64,000 bases of DNA from Actinomycetota bacterium (GTDB lineage: Bacteria > Actinomycetota > Acidimicrobiia > Acidimicrobiales > Ilumatobacteraceae). Shown here in pieces: positions 18,028 through 29,102 of this stretch. The stretch covers positions 62,001-126,000 of the forward strand of contig WLIV01000008.1 in NCBI GenBank assembly GCA_009702045.1, given 5' to 3'. Position numbers and translations under genes: made by a program. The notes under the pieces are model-generated. The model was not told the DNA's origin. It did not search any database and saw only the letters and a program-made list of their open reading frames with translations. How positions within the stretch are numbered: the first letter of the stretch is position 1; the number at the start of each line of letters is the position of its first letter.

Positions 18028-18035
18028 CGGTCGCC

Positions 18036-18042
18036 TAGGGTA
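18036..18042. promoter_or_regulatory. Shared symmetric -10 element between SpoIIM-like and RDD genes
   Basis: The seven bases TAGGGTA read TAGGGT on the plus strand, eight bases before the RDD ATG (18050), and TACCCT on the minus strand, nine bases before the SpoIIM-like GTG (18027). Only 22 bases separate the two starts, so both promoters must use the same melted region. Confidence 0.55.
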
Positions 18043-18049
18043 CTCGCCG

Positions 18050-18823
18050 ATGGACGGCCCCACGGCTCGCCCGATGGAGAGCGGCATCGTCACCCCCGAG
18101 GCGGTGGTCCTCGACCTCGAGACCGCAGGCGTTGCGTCGCGAGCGTTCGCCGGGCTGCTCGACCTCCTGGTGCAGTTCGGCATCCTGATCGTCGCCGGCA
18201 TCGTGCTCCGCGTCACCGGCGTTGCCACCTCGTCGTCGGACTTGGCCGCGGCGATCCTCGTGGCAGTTGTGCTGATGGGGTATCCCCTCGTTTCCGAGAC
18301 CTTGATGCGTGGTCGCACGATCGGCAAGCGGGCGCTCGGGCTGCGGGCCGTGACCCTCGAAGGTGCGCCGATCCGTTTCCGCCACGCGGCGCTGCGGATG
18401 ATGGGCGGCCTCGTCGATCGCTACCTGCCGCCTCTCGGGGTGACCGGAGTGCTGTTCGTGTTGGGCACTTCTCGCCACCAGCGTGTCGGCGACCTTCTTG
18501 CCGGGACGGTGGTGATCCGCGATCCGGTCCGTACTGCATTGCCGACCGCAATGTGGTTCCCGGTGCCGCCAGGTATGGAGGCGTTTGCCGCTGGTATCGA
18601 CCCGACCGCGATGACCGACGCGCAGTACACCGTGATCCGCTCGTTCCTGATGCACAACCGCGACCTCACCCCCGATGCCCGCTATGCGCTGGCCGAGGAC
18701 CTCGCTCTGCGCGCTGCTGCAGCGCTGCGCCACGACGGTGCAGCACAGGTGCACCCGGAGTCGTATTTGCTGTGCGTGATCAGTCGTTATCAGCGGGCCA
18801 ATTTCGTGGTCATGCGTCGTTGA
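18050..18823 (+). CDS. RDD family membrane protein
   Basis: 257 residues. The RDD motif region (GVASRAFAGLLDLLVQFGI, RGRTIGKRALGLRAV and QRVGDLLAGTVV) with about three to four membrane helices defines the family. RDD proteins have been linked to ion exchange in some bacteria but most are uncharacterised. The C-terminal 90 residues form a soluble extension without recognised similarity. ATG 18050 is preferred because TAGGGT is eight bases upstream; ATG 18074 is an alternative. RDD genes are common neighbours of SpoIIM-like and MoxR genes, consistent with one functional cluster. Confidence 0.82.
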   Translation: MDGPTARPMESGIVTPEAVVLDLETAGVASRAFAGLLDLLVQFGILIVAGIVLRVTGVATSSSDLAAAILVAVVLMGYPLVSETLMRGRTIGKRALGLRAVTLEGAPIRFRHAALRMMGGLVDRYLPPLGVTGVLFVLGTSRHQRVGDLLAGTVVIRDPVRTALPTAMWFPVPPGMEAFAAGIDPTAMTDAQYTVIRSFLMHNRDLTPDARYALAEDLALRAAAALRHDGAAQVHPESYLLCVISRYQRANFVVMRR

Positions 18824-18860
18824 TCAGCGATCCGGGCAAGCCGTTCGTAGCCTGTGGCGT

Positions 18861-20003
18861 ATGCCCGGCCACACCTACCTCGATCATGCGGCGACCACGC
18901 CGATGCGTCCCGAGGCAGTCGCGGCCATGCTGCCGTACCTGAGCGAACAGTTTGCCAACCCATCCGGTTCGCATCGCTTCGCCCGTGAGGCGCGCAAGGT
19001 GGTCGACGACGCTCGCGAGGTGATAGCGAACGTGCTGGGGTGTGCTCCGGGCGAGGTCGTGTTCACCGGCAGCGGCACGGAGGCCGACAACACTGCAGTC
19101 CGGGGCACGCTGGCTCGCCGCCCAGGCACTGTCGCCGTCTGCCCGGCAGCCGAACACCACGCAGTTCTCGAGTGTGTGCACCTCACGCATGGTGTGGTGG
19201 TGGCGACCACCACCACTGGTGCCGTCGACCTCGCGGCATTGGTGCCAGCGTTGGACGAAGCCGGCGAAACAGTGGGTGTGGTCAGCGTGATGACCGTCAA
19301 CAACGAGGTTGGCACAGTGAACGACATCGCTGCTGTCGCAGCAACGGTGCGAGCACGTGCCCCGCACGCTGTGCTGCACACGGATGCGGTGCAGGCGGCA
19401 TCGTGGCTCGACCTGCGTGCCATCACGCCGCATGTCGATCTGCTCGCGCTGTCGGCACACAAATTCGGTGGGCCCAAGGGCGTTGGGGTGTTGGTCGTGC
19501 GCGACGGTGTGCGGTTCGAACCGCTGTTGGTGGGCGGCGGGCAGGAGCGTGAGCGTCGCAGCGGCACGCACAATGTCGCCGGCATCGTGGCGATGGCCGA
19601 GGCACTTCGTCTCACTGACATCGAACGCGCCGGGCAACTTCCGCGCATCGGCGCGCTGCGCGACGCACTGGTCGATGGCATCGTCGCCGCGTTGCCCGAT
19701 GTGCGCGAGACCGTGCCCCGTGCTGCGAAGGTCGCCGGCTCGGCGCACCTGTGCATCGAGGGGATCGAGAACGAAGCGCTGTTGTTCCTGCTCGATGAAG
19801 CGGCGGTGTGCGCGAGCGCGGCATCGGCGTGTGCCGCAGGTGCGATGGAACCATCGCACGTGCTCGCGGCAATGGGTGTGCCTCGCTCACTTGCTGGCGG
19901 AGCGCTGCGCCTGACGCTCGGCTTCACCAGCACCGAGGCCGACGTTGCCCGGGGCATCGACGTAGTCGTGCAGTCCGTACGTCGACTACGGCGGGCATCG
20001 TGA
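18861..20003 (+). CDS. iscS: Cysteine desulfurase (NifS/IscS class)
   Basis: 380 residues, pyridoxal phosphate enzyme of class V aminotransferase fold. The start YLDHAATTPMRPEAV, the cofactor Lys201 in LSAHKFGGPKGVG and the persulfide Cys324 in SAASACAAGAMEPSH are all in place; the active-site loop length fits the IscS/NifS group I. It strips sulfur from cysteine for Fe-S clusters and tRNA thiolation. TAGCCT (18848-18853) seven bases before ATG 18861 suggests a leaderless transcript. mnmA follows after 13 bases, so the sulfur donor and the tRNA thiolase are co-transcribed. Confidence 0.92.
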   Translation: MPGHTYLDHAATTPMRPEAVAAMLPYLSEQFANPSGSHRFAREARKVVDDAREVIANVLGCAPGEVVFTGSGTEADNTAVRGTLARRPGTVAVCPAAEHHAVLECVHLTHGVVVATTTTGAVDLAALVPALDEAGETVGVVSVMTVNNEVGTVNDIAAVAATVRARAPHAVLHTDAVQAASWLDLRAITPHVDLLALSAHKFGGPKGVGVLVVRDGVRFEPLLVGGGQERERRSGTHNVAGIVAMAEALRLTDIERAGQLPRIGALRDALVDGIVAALPDVRETVPRAAKVAGSAHLCIEGIENEALLFLLDEAAVCASAASACAAGAMEPSHVLAAMGVPRSLAGGALRLTLGFTSTEADVARGIDVVVQSVRRLRRAS

Positions 20004-20016
20004 TGGGGAGGGCATC

Positions 20017-21060
20017 GTGAAGGTGCTCGTCGCACTCAGTGGCGGCGTCGACTCGTCGGTGGCGGCAGCGGAATTGTTGCGCGACGGTCACGAGGTGGTG
20101 GGTATCACCATGCGGTTGTGGGGCGGCGACAGCGATACCGGGTGCTGCTCGATCGCTGATGTCGACGACGCTCGACGCGTGGCGCAGCAGCTGGGGATCG
20201 ATCATCTGGTGTTCAACTTCACCGAAGACTTCGACACGCATGTCGTCAAGCCGTACGTCGCTGCTCATCGCGACGGCCTGACGCCGAATCCGTGCATCGA
20301 GTGCAACCGGCACCTGAAGTTTCATCGGCTCAGCGAGCGCGCCGACCTGCTGGGCTTCGACGCCGTGGCGACCGGGCACCATGCCCGCCTCGTACACCAT
20401 GATGGGGTGTACTACGTCGCCCGTGGAGAGGATGCCGCCAAGGATCAGAGCTATGTCGTACACATGCTGCCGCAGCGCGAATTGGCCCGTACGTTGTTCC
20501 CGATCGGTGGAATGACCAAGGCCGAGGTGCGCGAGCGGGCCACCGCGCTCGGTCTGCGCACGGCAGCGAAACCCGATAGCCAGGATGTGTGTTTCATCAC
20601 CCGCGACGGCGGGCGCGAGACGTTCCTCGGTGCTCGCATCCCTTTCCGTCGAGCGCTGGTGGTCGATGCCGCCGACGGCGCCGCGTTGGGTGAGGTCGAC
20701 TCGTTGGAGATGGTGACACTCGGCCAGCGCCGGGGTATTGGCCTGCCTGGCGGCGGACCGAAGCGTTATGTCGTCGACATCGACCACGCCAACGCGATCG
20801 TGACGGTGGGTGATGAGTCGCTGCTCGATGTGACGTCGATGAGCGTGAATCAGGTCGTGTGGGCCCACGAACCAGTGGATGGGGCCGTGTTGGTGCAGTG
20901 CAGTGCTCACGGCGCCACCTCGGCTGCAACGCTGGAGGTGTCCACGAACGCTGTGACGGTGCGCTGGGCACAGCCCCAACGGCGGGTGTCCCCGGGACAG
21001 ACTGTGGTGTTCTACGAAGCCACCGACACGTTCGTGCTCGGTGGCGGCATCGCTGGCTGA
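20017..21060 (+). CDS. mnmA: tRNA-specific 2-thiouridylase
   Basis: 347 residues. Thiolates U34 of Lys, Glu and Gln tRNAs using persulfide sulfur from IscS. The PP-loop LSGGVDSSVAA binds ATP; catalytic Cys93 (NPCIECNR) and Cys192 (DVCFI) are present, as is GHHARL and the late GQRRGIGL motif. GTG 20017 opens directly on the PP-loop strand (MKVLVALSGG). The gene sits 13 bases behind iscS, an order also known in mycobacteria, and is convergent with the next gene six bases away. Confidence 0.95.
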   Translation: MKVLVALSGGVDSSVAAAELLRDGHEVVGITMRLWGGDSDTGCCSIADVDDARRVAQQLGIDHLVFNFTEDFDTHVVKPYVAAHRDGLTPNPCIECNRHLKFHRLSERADLLGFDAVATGHHARLVHHDGVYYVARGEDAAKDQSYVVHMLPQRELARTLFPIGGMTKAEVRERATALGLRTAAKPDSQDVCFITRDGGRETFLGARIPFRRALVVDAADGAALGEVDSLEMVTLGQRRGIGLPGGGPKRYVVDIDHANAIVTVGDESLLDVTSMSVNQVVWAHEPVDGAVLVQCSAHGATSAATLEVSTNAVTVRWAQPQRRVSPGQTVVFYEATDTFVLGGGIAG

Positions 21061-21065
21061 GCGGG

Positions 21066-21947
21066 TCAGCCCACCGGAAGCTTGACGTCGGCGATGGCCC
21101 GTAATGCTCGACCGGGGCGCGTAGGGGCGAGGAGGAACGACTGCATGTGCATCGCCTTGCCCTTGGGCTGAGCGGGTGCAGCGGCGAGGACTCCCGTCAC
21201 CATCTCGTTCACAGTGACCTCCAACGCGTGACCACTGCTGGGCCCGGTGAGGTCGGCAGCCGCGGTGTCGGCGAGCGCCAGTCGACACATGCGCACGTTG
21301 GGGGACTGCACCATCAACGTTTCGCCGAGCACCACATCGTCGTGCACCACGACACCCGCCGGCACGATGACCAGCCAACGGCGTGAGAAGCGGTGGAGGC
21401 GACCGAACACGGCCAGCGTGAGCAGCACGGCGAGGGCGGCCACGATCGTGCCAGTGATCCATTGACGGGCGCTGAGGAGAACGACAGCGGTGAGTGTGAA
21501 CGCACACCACACGAGCCAGGAGATGATGATCGGCGGCAGGAGAGCGGCTGGCACTTTGAGGAGTAGCCGACGCTCGTCGCCGTAGGCCGACCCTTGCACC
21601 ATCGCTTCTCCGGTCTCTGCCCCCAGGGCGATGGCGGAGGCGAGCATGGTGACGCCGAGCGCAGCCACTGCCCACGGCCCGCCATCGAGCGCGAGTGTGA
21701 TCGCTGCCGCGGGAACAGCGCTGGGAAGCACGATGCGTACCACGGTGAGCGACAGCGCGCTGGGTACGACCACAGACAGCATCGTCGCCCCGATCAGGAC
21801 GGCAAGCGCCGATGTGGCAACGAACATGACCGTCGAGGATCGATGCTCGCCGACAGCGGAAATGGCCCCGCTCATCACGATGGCGAGCGCGACGATGCTG
21901 ATACGCAACGTCCACAGCGAGGCTCGGGGCGTGAGGGTGAGGTTCAC
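21066..21947 (-). CDS. Hypothetical multi-pass membrane protein
   Basis: About 293 residues. Seven or so hydrophobic segments (for example ISIVALAIVMSGAISAVG, ITGTIVAALAVLLTLAVFG) are followed by a soluble C-terminal domain of about 100 residues starting near RRWLVIVPAGVVVHDDVVLG, which resembles membrane proteins with a C-terminal PH-like or bacterial-PH domain. I cannot assign a function. The start is uncertain; GTG 21947 is chosen because the membrane region begins just after it. It interrupts the otherwise mycobacteria-like order mnmA, MetE-like, ligA. Confidence 0.65.
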   Translation of the reverse strand: MNLTLTPRASLWTLRISIVALAIVMSGAISAVGEHRSSTVMFVATSALAVLIGATMLSVVVPSALSLTVVRIVLPSAVPAAAITLALDGGPWAVAALGVTMLASAIALGAETGEAMVQGSAYGDERRLLLKVPAALLPPIIISWLVWCAFTLTAVVLLSARQWITGTIVAALAVLLTLAVFGRLHRFSRRWLVIVPAGVVVHDDVVLGETLMVQSPNVRMCRLALADTAAADLTGPSSGHALEVTVNEMVTGVLAAAPAQPKGKAMHMQSFLLAPTRPGRALRAIADVKLPVG

Positions 21948-22134
21948 GGGCACTGCACCAGATTTGTCGAACGAGGGGTCACCAAGCCAACGTATCTGGC
22001 AGGCACGAGTCGGAAGCATCCGTGTCGGCACGCTTCGTACCCGTGCCGGTTGCCGTGGAACGATGGCTCATGCACATGGCTGGTCGGCGAAACCAGCGAA
22101 TGAACGTCACCGCAAGCGCGAAGGGAGGCACTTG

Positions 22135-23166
22135 ATGGTCACCACACTTCTACCGAGCAGTATCTCGAACGGCATCTCCACTGGTATCGGTGGCCTGCCA
22201 CACCGCGACGCCGACGAGGCCGCCGAGTTCGCGCTCCAGCACATGGGAATGCCATCGGTTCCTTCCCTGCCGCGTCGTTCACCCGCCGAGGGTGCCATCG
22301 CACAGGCGTTGGTGGGCCTGGAGGGAATCACCGTTGGCCAGTACGGGAGCATTGCGGTCGATCCGCGCAAGATCGACGCGTTGGCGCCGGTCGTCACCGA
22401 CCTGTCGCACGATGCCTTCACGGGCCTGCGGACGTTCCTCGCCCATGCCAGCGTCGCCCGCGCCGAGTCGAGATTCTCCGGTCCGGTGAAGTGGCAGTTC
22501 GTTGGCCCGGTGACGCTTGGTATGGCGTTGGTGCGTGCTGGCGTTCCGATGAGTGAAGCGTTCGAGACCGCTGTGCGCAGTGTGCGCGACCGGCTGCAGC
22601 ACCTGATGGACGCAGTGGCGCTGGTATTGCCGGACAGTCCTCAGGTGGTGTTCATCGAGGAACCGGCGATGGCGCAGTTGATGCAGCCCGGATTCCCGCT
22701 CGCTCCCGACACCGCCATCGACCTTGTGTCGGGGGCGCTCGCCGCGGTTGAGACCTCGGCCGTGTCGGGTCTCCACGTCTGCGGGATGGCCGATATTCCG
22801 TCGCAACTTGCTGCTGGTCCGGCGATCCTGTCGTTGCCCGTGCGGCCGGAGGTCGCCGAGTCGGCCGGGTACCTCGTGCGCTTCTTGGAGAATGGCGGCA
22901 TCATCGCCTGGGGTGTGGTGCCGACTTCTGGCCCGATCACCACCTCGGCTGAACGCCCCTGGCGTCACCTCTCCGCATTGTGGTGTGAACTGGTGCAGCG
23001 CGGCGCCGACCCGTCGATGTTGCGCCGTCAGGCGATCATCACGCCCGAGTGCGGTCTGGCCTCGCACACGCCAGCGGTGGCCAACCGTGTTTACGCAATC
23101 GCCGACGAGGTCGGACGTCGCGTACGCGACCAAGCAATCGCCTCGCGCTGGGTGCTCGGGGCCTGA
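22135..23166 (+). CDS. MetE C-terminal-like (cobalamin-independent methionine synthase family) protein
   Basis: 343 residues of UROD/MetE-like barrel. Zinc-ligand positions are recognisable: His214 and Cys216 in LHVCGMAD and Cys306 in TPECGLASHTP, equivalent to the HxC...C of methionine synthase. There is only one barrel and no MetE N-terminal half, so it is not a full methionine synthase; similar half-size proteins occur next to ligA in mycobacteria (Rv3015c-like) and lack a proven reaction. A clear ribosome site (GGGAGG, about eight bases before ATG 22135) fixes the start. It probably heads the transcript that runs to ligA, although the next gene also has a TAnnnT element. Confidence 0.78.
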   Translation: MVTTLLPSSISNGISTGIGGLPHRDADEAAEFALQHMGMPSVPSLPRRSPAEGAIAQALVGLEGITVGQYGSIAVDPRKIDALAPVVTDLSHDAFTGLRTFLAHASVARAESRFSGPVKWQFVGPVTLGMALVRAGVPMSEAFETAVRSVRDRLQHLMDAVALVLPDSPQVVFIEEPAMAQLMQPGFPLAPDTAIDLVSGALAAVETSAVSGLHVCGMADIPSQLAAGPAILSLPVRPEVAESAGYLVRFLENGGIIAWGVVPTSGPITTSAERPWRHLSALWCELVQRGADPSMLRRQAIITPECGLASHTPAVANRVYAIADEVGRRVRDQAIASRWVLGA

Positions 23167-23192
23167 CCTCAGGTGATCTACGCTCCGAGGTC

Positions 23193-23772
23193 ATGACGGA
23201 CTTCGGAACGGAATCCCACCTTCCGCCGCCGCCGCCCACGTTCGCCGCTCCGCCGCCGCCGCCAGCGCAGTTCGGGGTTCCGCCGCAAGGGTATTCGCCC
23301 TACACCGTGGCGCCGCCGCAGAAACCGCCGCGCCCCGCAGTGCCAGTTGGTTCGTGGTTGCTGATCATCGGCGGGGCGGTGTCCATCGCCGCCTGTTTCC
23401 TCACGTGGTACACGATTATGGGCCAAGATGTGAATGGGTTCGACGACACGTTCGACCCGCAGAAGATGCAGGTCACCACGAACACAGGTGGTGTGTTTGT
23501 GTTCTTCGGCGTCCTTGCCCTCGGGTTCGGCATCGCGCAGCTGGCAGCGCGGCGGGTGTTGGCAGTCGCGATCCTCTCCGTGGTGTTCGGTGCGATTCAC
23601 ATGTTGGCGACACTCGGTGAGTTCTCGAGCAGCTCTGATCTCAAGGATTTCGCCGACTCGACGGTGGGTTCGTTCTCCTGGGGTCCGGGGCTCCCCGTGT
23701 TGATCGCCGGTTCGCTGCTGGTGCTCGCCGGCGGGATCGTCACGCTCTCTCGCCGTCGGCGGTGGCCGGCAC

Positions 23773-23780
<8 letters not shown>
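23193..23780 (+). CDS. Hypothetical membrane protein with Pro-rich N-terminus
   Basis: 195 residues. The first 50 residues are proline-rich cytoplasmic sequence (runs of five to six Pro around residues 10-25), followed by four predicted helices: WLLIIGGAVSIAACFLTW, VFVFFGVLALGFGIAQL, LAVAILSVVFGAIHML and LPVLIAGSLLVLAGGIVTL. This is the layout of many actinobacterial small membrane proteins of unknown role. TACGCT (23179-23184) eight bases before ATG 23193 supports the start. It overlaps the next membrane-protein gene by eight bases, implying joint expression and perhaps a complex. Confidence 0.7.
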
Positions 23781-26866
<3,086 letters not shown>

Positions 26867-26868
<2 letters not shown>

Positions 26869-28912
26869 GGTGCAGAACAACCCACAATCCTCGGGGCGAA
26901 TCGTCGCCGGACGTTACCGATTGGGCCCGCGCCTCGGCAGCGGAGTCGATGTGGCTGCCTTCGAGGCCTTCGACGAGCAGCTGCAGAAGGTCGTGGTGCT
27001 GAAAGTGGTGCACCCCGATCTCGGCGATGCGCCACAGGTGCGCCGCGAGTTTCGCGCCACGATGGCGATCGCGGCCGGTATCGATCACCCCAACGTTGCC
27101 ACCATCATCGACTACGGCACGGATCAGTGGGGTCCGCGTGAGGTGCTGTTCGTGGTCAGCGAACGCTTCGCTGGCGGCACGTTGCGCGACATCCTCGATC
27201 GCGGCCGACTCCTCGCTCCGTCGCAGGCATTGATGGTCGGCCTCGACGCCTGCAAGGGGCTCGATGCAGTTCATCGATCCGGTCTCGTGCACGCCGACGT
27301 CCGGCCGTCCACGCTGGTGTTCGGCGAGGATCGCCGCGTGCGACTGCTCGATGTCGGCCTCGCCCAGTTGCTGGCCTCAGCGGGTGTCGGCACTAATGCG
27401 CACGACAACGATCGAGTTCGTTACGCGTCGCCTGAACGAGCCGCCGACCTGCCGGTTGAGGCGAAGAGCGACGTCTACTCGTTGTGTCTCACCCTGATCG
27501 AGTCGCTGTCGGGCAGCGTGCCGTTCGAATCGGACTCGGCGGTTGCCACGCTGGCCAACCGAGTCGACAAGTTGATGCCAGTATCCGCCGATCTCGGACC
27601 GCTTGCTGCCGTGCTCGAACGTGCCGGACGTCCGCTCGCCGCCGATCGCTACACCGCCGCCGAGTTCGGCCGTGCACTCGTGCAGGCGGCCGAAAAGTTG
27701 CCGCGCCCGGCTCCGCTGCCGATCATCGGCAACGCCTCGTTCGTCGCCGACCCGGTTGACACCGCCGCCGCCGATGCCCGGACCCGTGTCGGTGAGTCAA
27801 GTATCGCTGTGCCGGATGCCATCCTGCCGGACATCTCTGCAGCCCTGTTGTTGACCGAGGCGTCACCCGTGCTGCCGTCCTCGTTCGAGGAACGGTCGGC
27901 GAGCCGAGCGCTCCGTGCCGACGAATTCGGGGTTGATGGCGAGTCGGGCGTTGTGCAGGTGGATGATCGAGACCTCGACGAGTACCCCGAGCCGCCGTCA
28001 GGCCGCATGCGCAAGTGGATCGTCGTCGCGCTCGTCGTGCTTGCCGCTGCCGGTGGTGCGCTGGCCTGGTACCTCTCGCGCCCAGACCACGTGACGGTGC
28101 CCGTCCTCGCAGGTGTCGAGCAGGGGATCGCGCTCAACCAGGTGGCTGGCGACTTCAGCGCGGTCGCCGAGACCGAGCCGAGCGAGGACGTTCCGTCCGG
28201 CATGGTGATCCGCACCGATCCTGGTGCGGGTGCCTCGGTGGAGAAGGGCAGCGCGCTCACGTTGTTCGTCAGCAGCGGTCCGGCGCCGCGGGTGTTGTCC
28301 GAACTCGCTGGGCTCACACTCGCTCAGGCGCAGGAGAAGCTTGATTCCATCGCGCTCGTCTTGCAGGAAGGCGAACCGGTCTTCGACGAGACCGTGGAGT
28401 CTGGCAAGGTCGTGTCGTGGACCGTGCCCGACTCGCCCACGCTCACGGCTGGTGGCACCGTCCCCAAGGGCACCACAGTGTTGGTCGTGTTGTCGAAGGG
28501 TCCCAGCCCGTTGGTGGTGCCAGACGTGAGCGGTCAGAGCTTCGCCGCCGCCAAGGCCTCGCTGGAGGCCATGGGGTTCGTGGTGACGCAAGCAGAGGAT
28601 GTGTTCAGCCCTGCTGTGGCAGCTGGGCTGGTCGCAGTGCAGACGCCCCTGAGCGGGACCGAACTGCAGAAGGGCGAAACCATCACGCTTGGCCTGTCGA
28701 AAGGTCCTGAGTTGGTGGCGCTGCCCAGCGCAGCGGGCCTCGACTACAACGGCATCGTTACTGCGTTGCAGACCCTCGGCTTCGGCCTCGGCCAGGTGAA
28801 CGGCAGCACAAAGGCGGCATTCGTCGGCTACCACGTGAACGCCGTGGCGGTCCCCGCCGGGACGCTCGTGCCGAAGGGCACTGTGGTCGAGTTGTTCTTC
28901 AACGCGAAGTAG
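26867..28912 (+). CDS. PASTA-domain Ser/Thr protein kinase with degenerate catalytic motifs
   Basis: 681 residues. Kinase-like domain (about 10-270), acidic linker, one membrane helix (about 383-403, WIVVALVVLAAAGGALAWYL) and four extracellular PASTA repeats. Architecture is that of PknB/StkP-type kinases that sense peptidoglycan fragments. The ATP lysine (Lys46 in VVLKVVHPD) and the metal Asp162 remain, but the catalytic loop reads HADVRPST (142-149) instead of HRDxKPxN, and the DFG motif is DVG (162-164). Loss of the loop Lys and Asn suggests weak activity or a pseudokinase sensor. TAGGTT lies 11 bases before ATG 26867. A GTG at 26870 is possible. Confidence 0.85.
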
Positions 28913-29006
28913 TCGGGCTGTCGGCATCCCTGCTCGGTGGACTTCACCGCTCGCGAGCGCCCTCGGTAACGTTCGTGCACCACGGCGATACAAGGAGGCT
29001 CACGTC

Positions 29007-29102
29007 ATGGGTGCACTCGACGGTCGCGCTGCAATCATCACCGGAGCGGGACGAGGGATCGGTCGGATCACGGCGAACGTCTCGCCGCTCGCGCGACCGT
29101 GA
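29007..29102 (+). pseudogene. N-terminal remnant of an SDR oxidoreductase, coupled to MFS gene
   Basis: Reads 31 residues beginning MGALDGRAAIITGAGRGIGR, the NAD-binding start (TGxxxGxG) of short-chain dehydrogenases, then stops. An ideal ribosome site AAGGAGG lies nine bases ahead. After the glycine motif the similarity continues in another frame as GERLAARATV, typical of the next SDR helix, and that frame runs into the MFS gene. So a frameshift plus deletion seems to have destroyed an SDR gene. Its TGA overlaps the MFS GTG by four bases, so it may now serve only as a translated leader. Confidence 0.6.

Noticed and set aside
19924-21915. A 663-residue open frame on the minus strand across mnmA and iscS
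   Set aside because: It lies wholly opposite well-supported genes, is rich in Arg/His/Gly as expected of a GC-rich shadow frame, and shows no recognisable domain.
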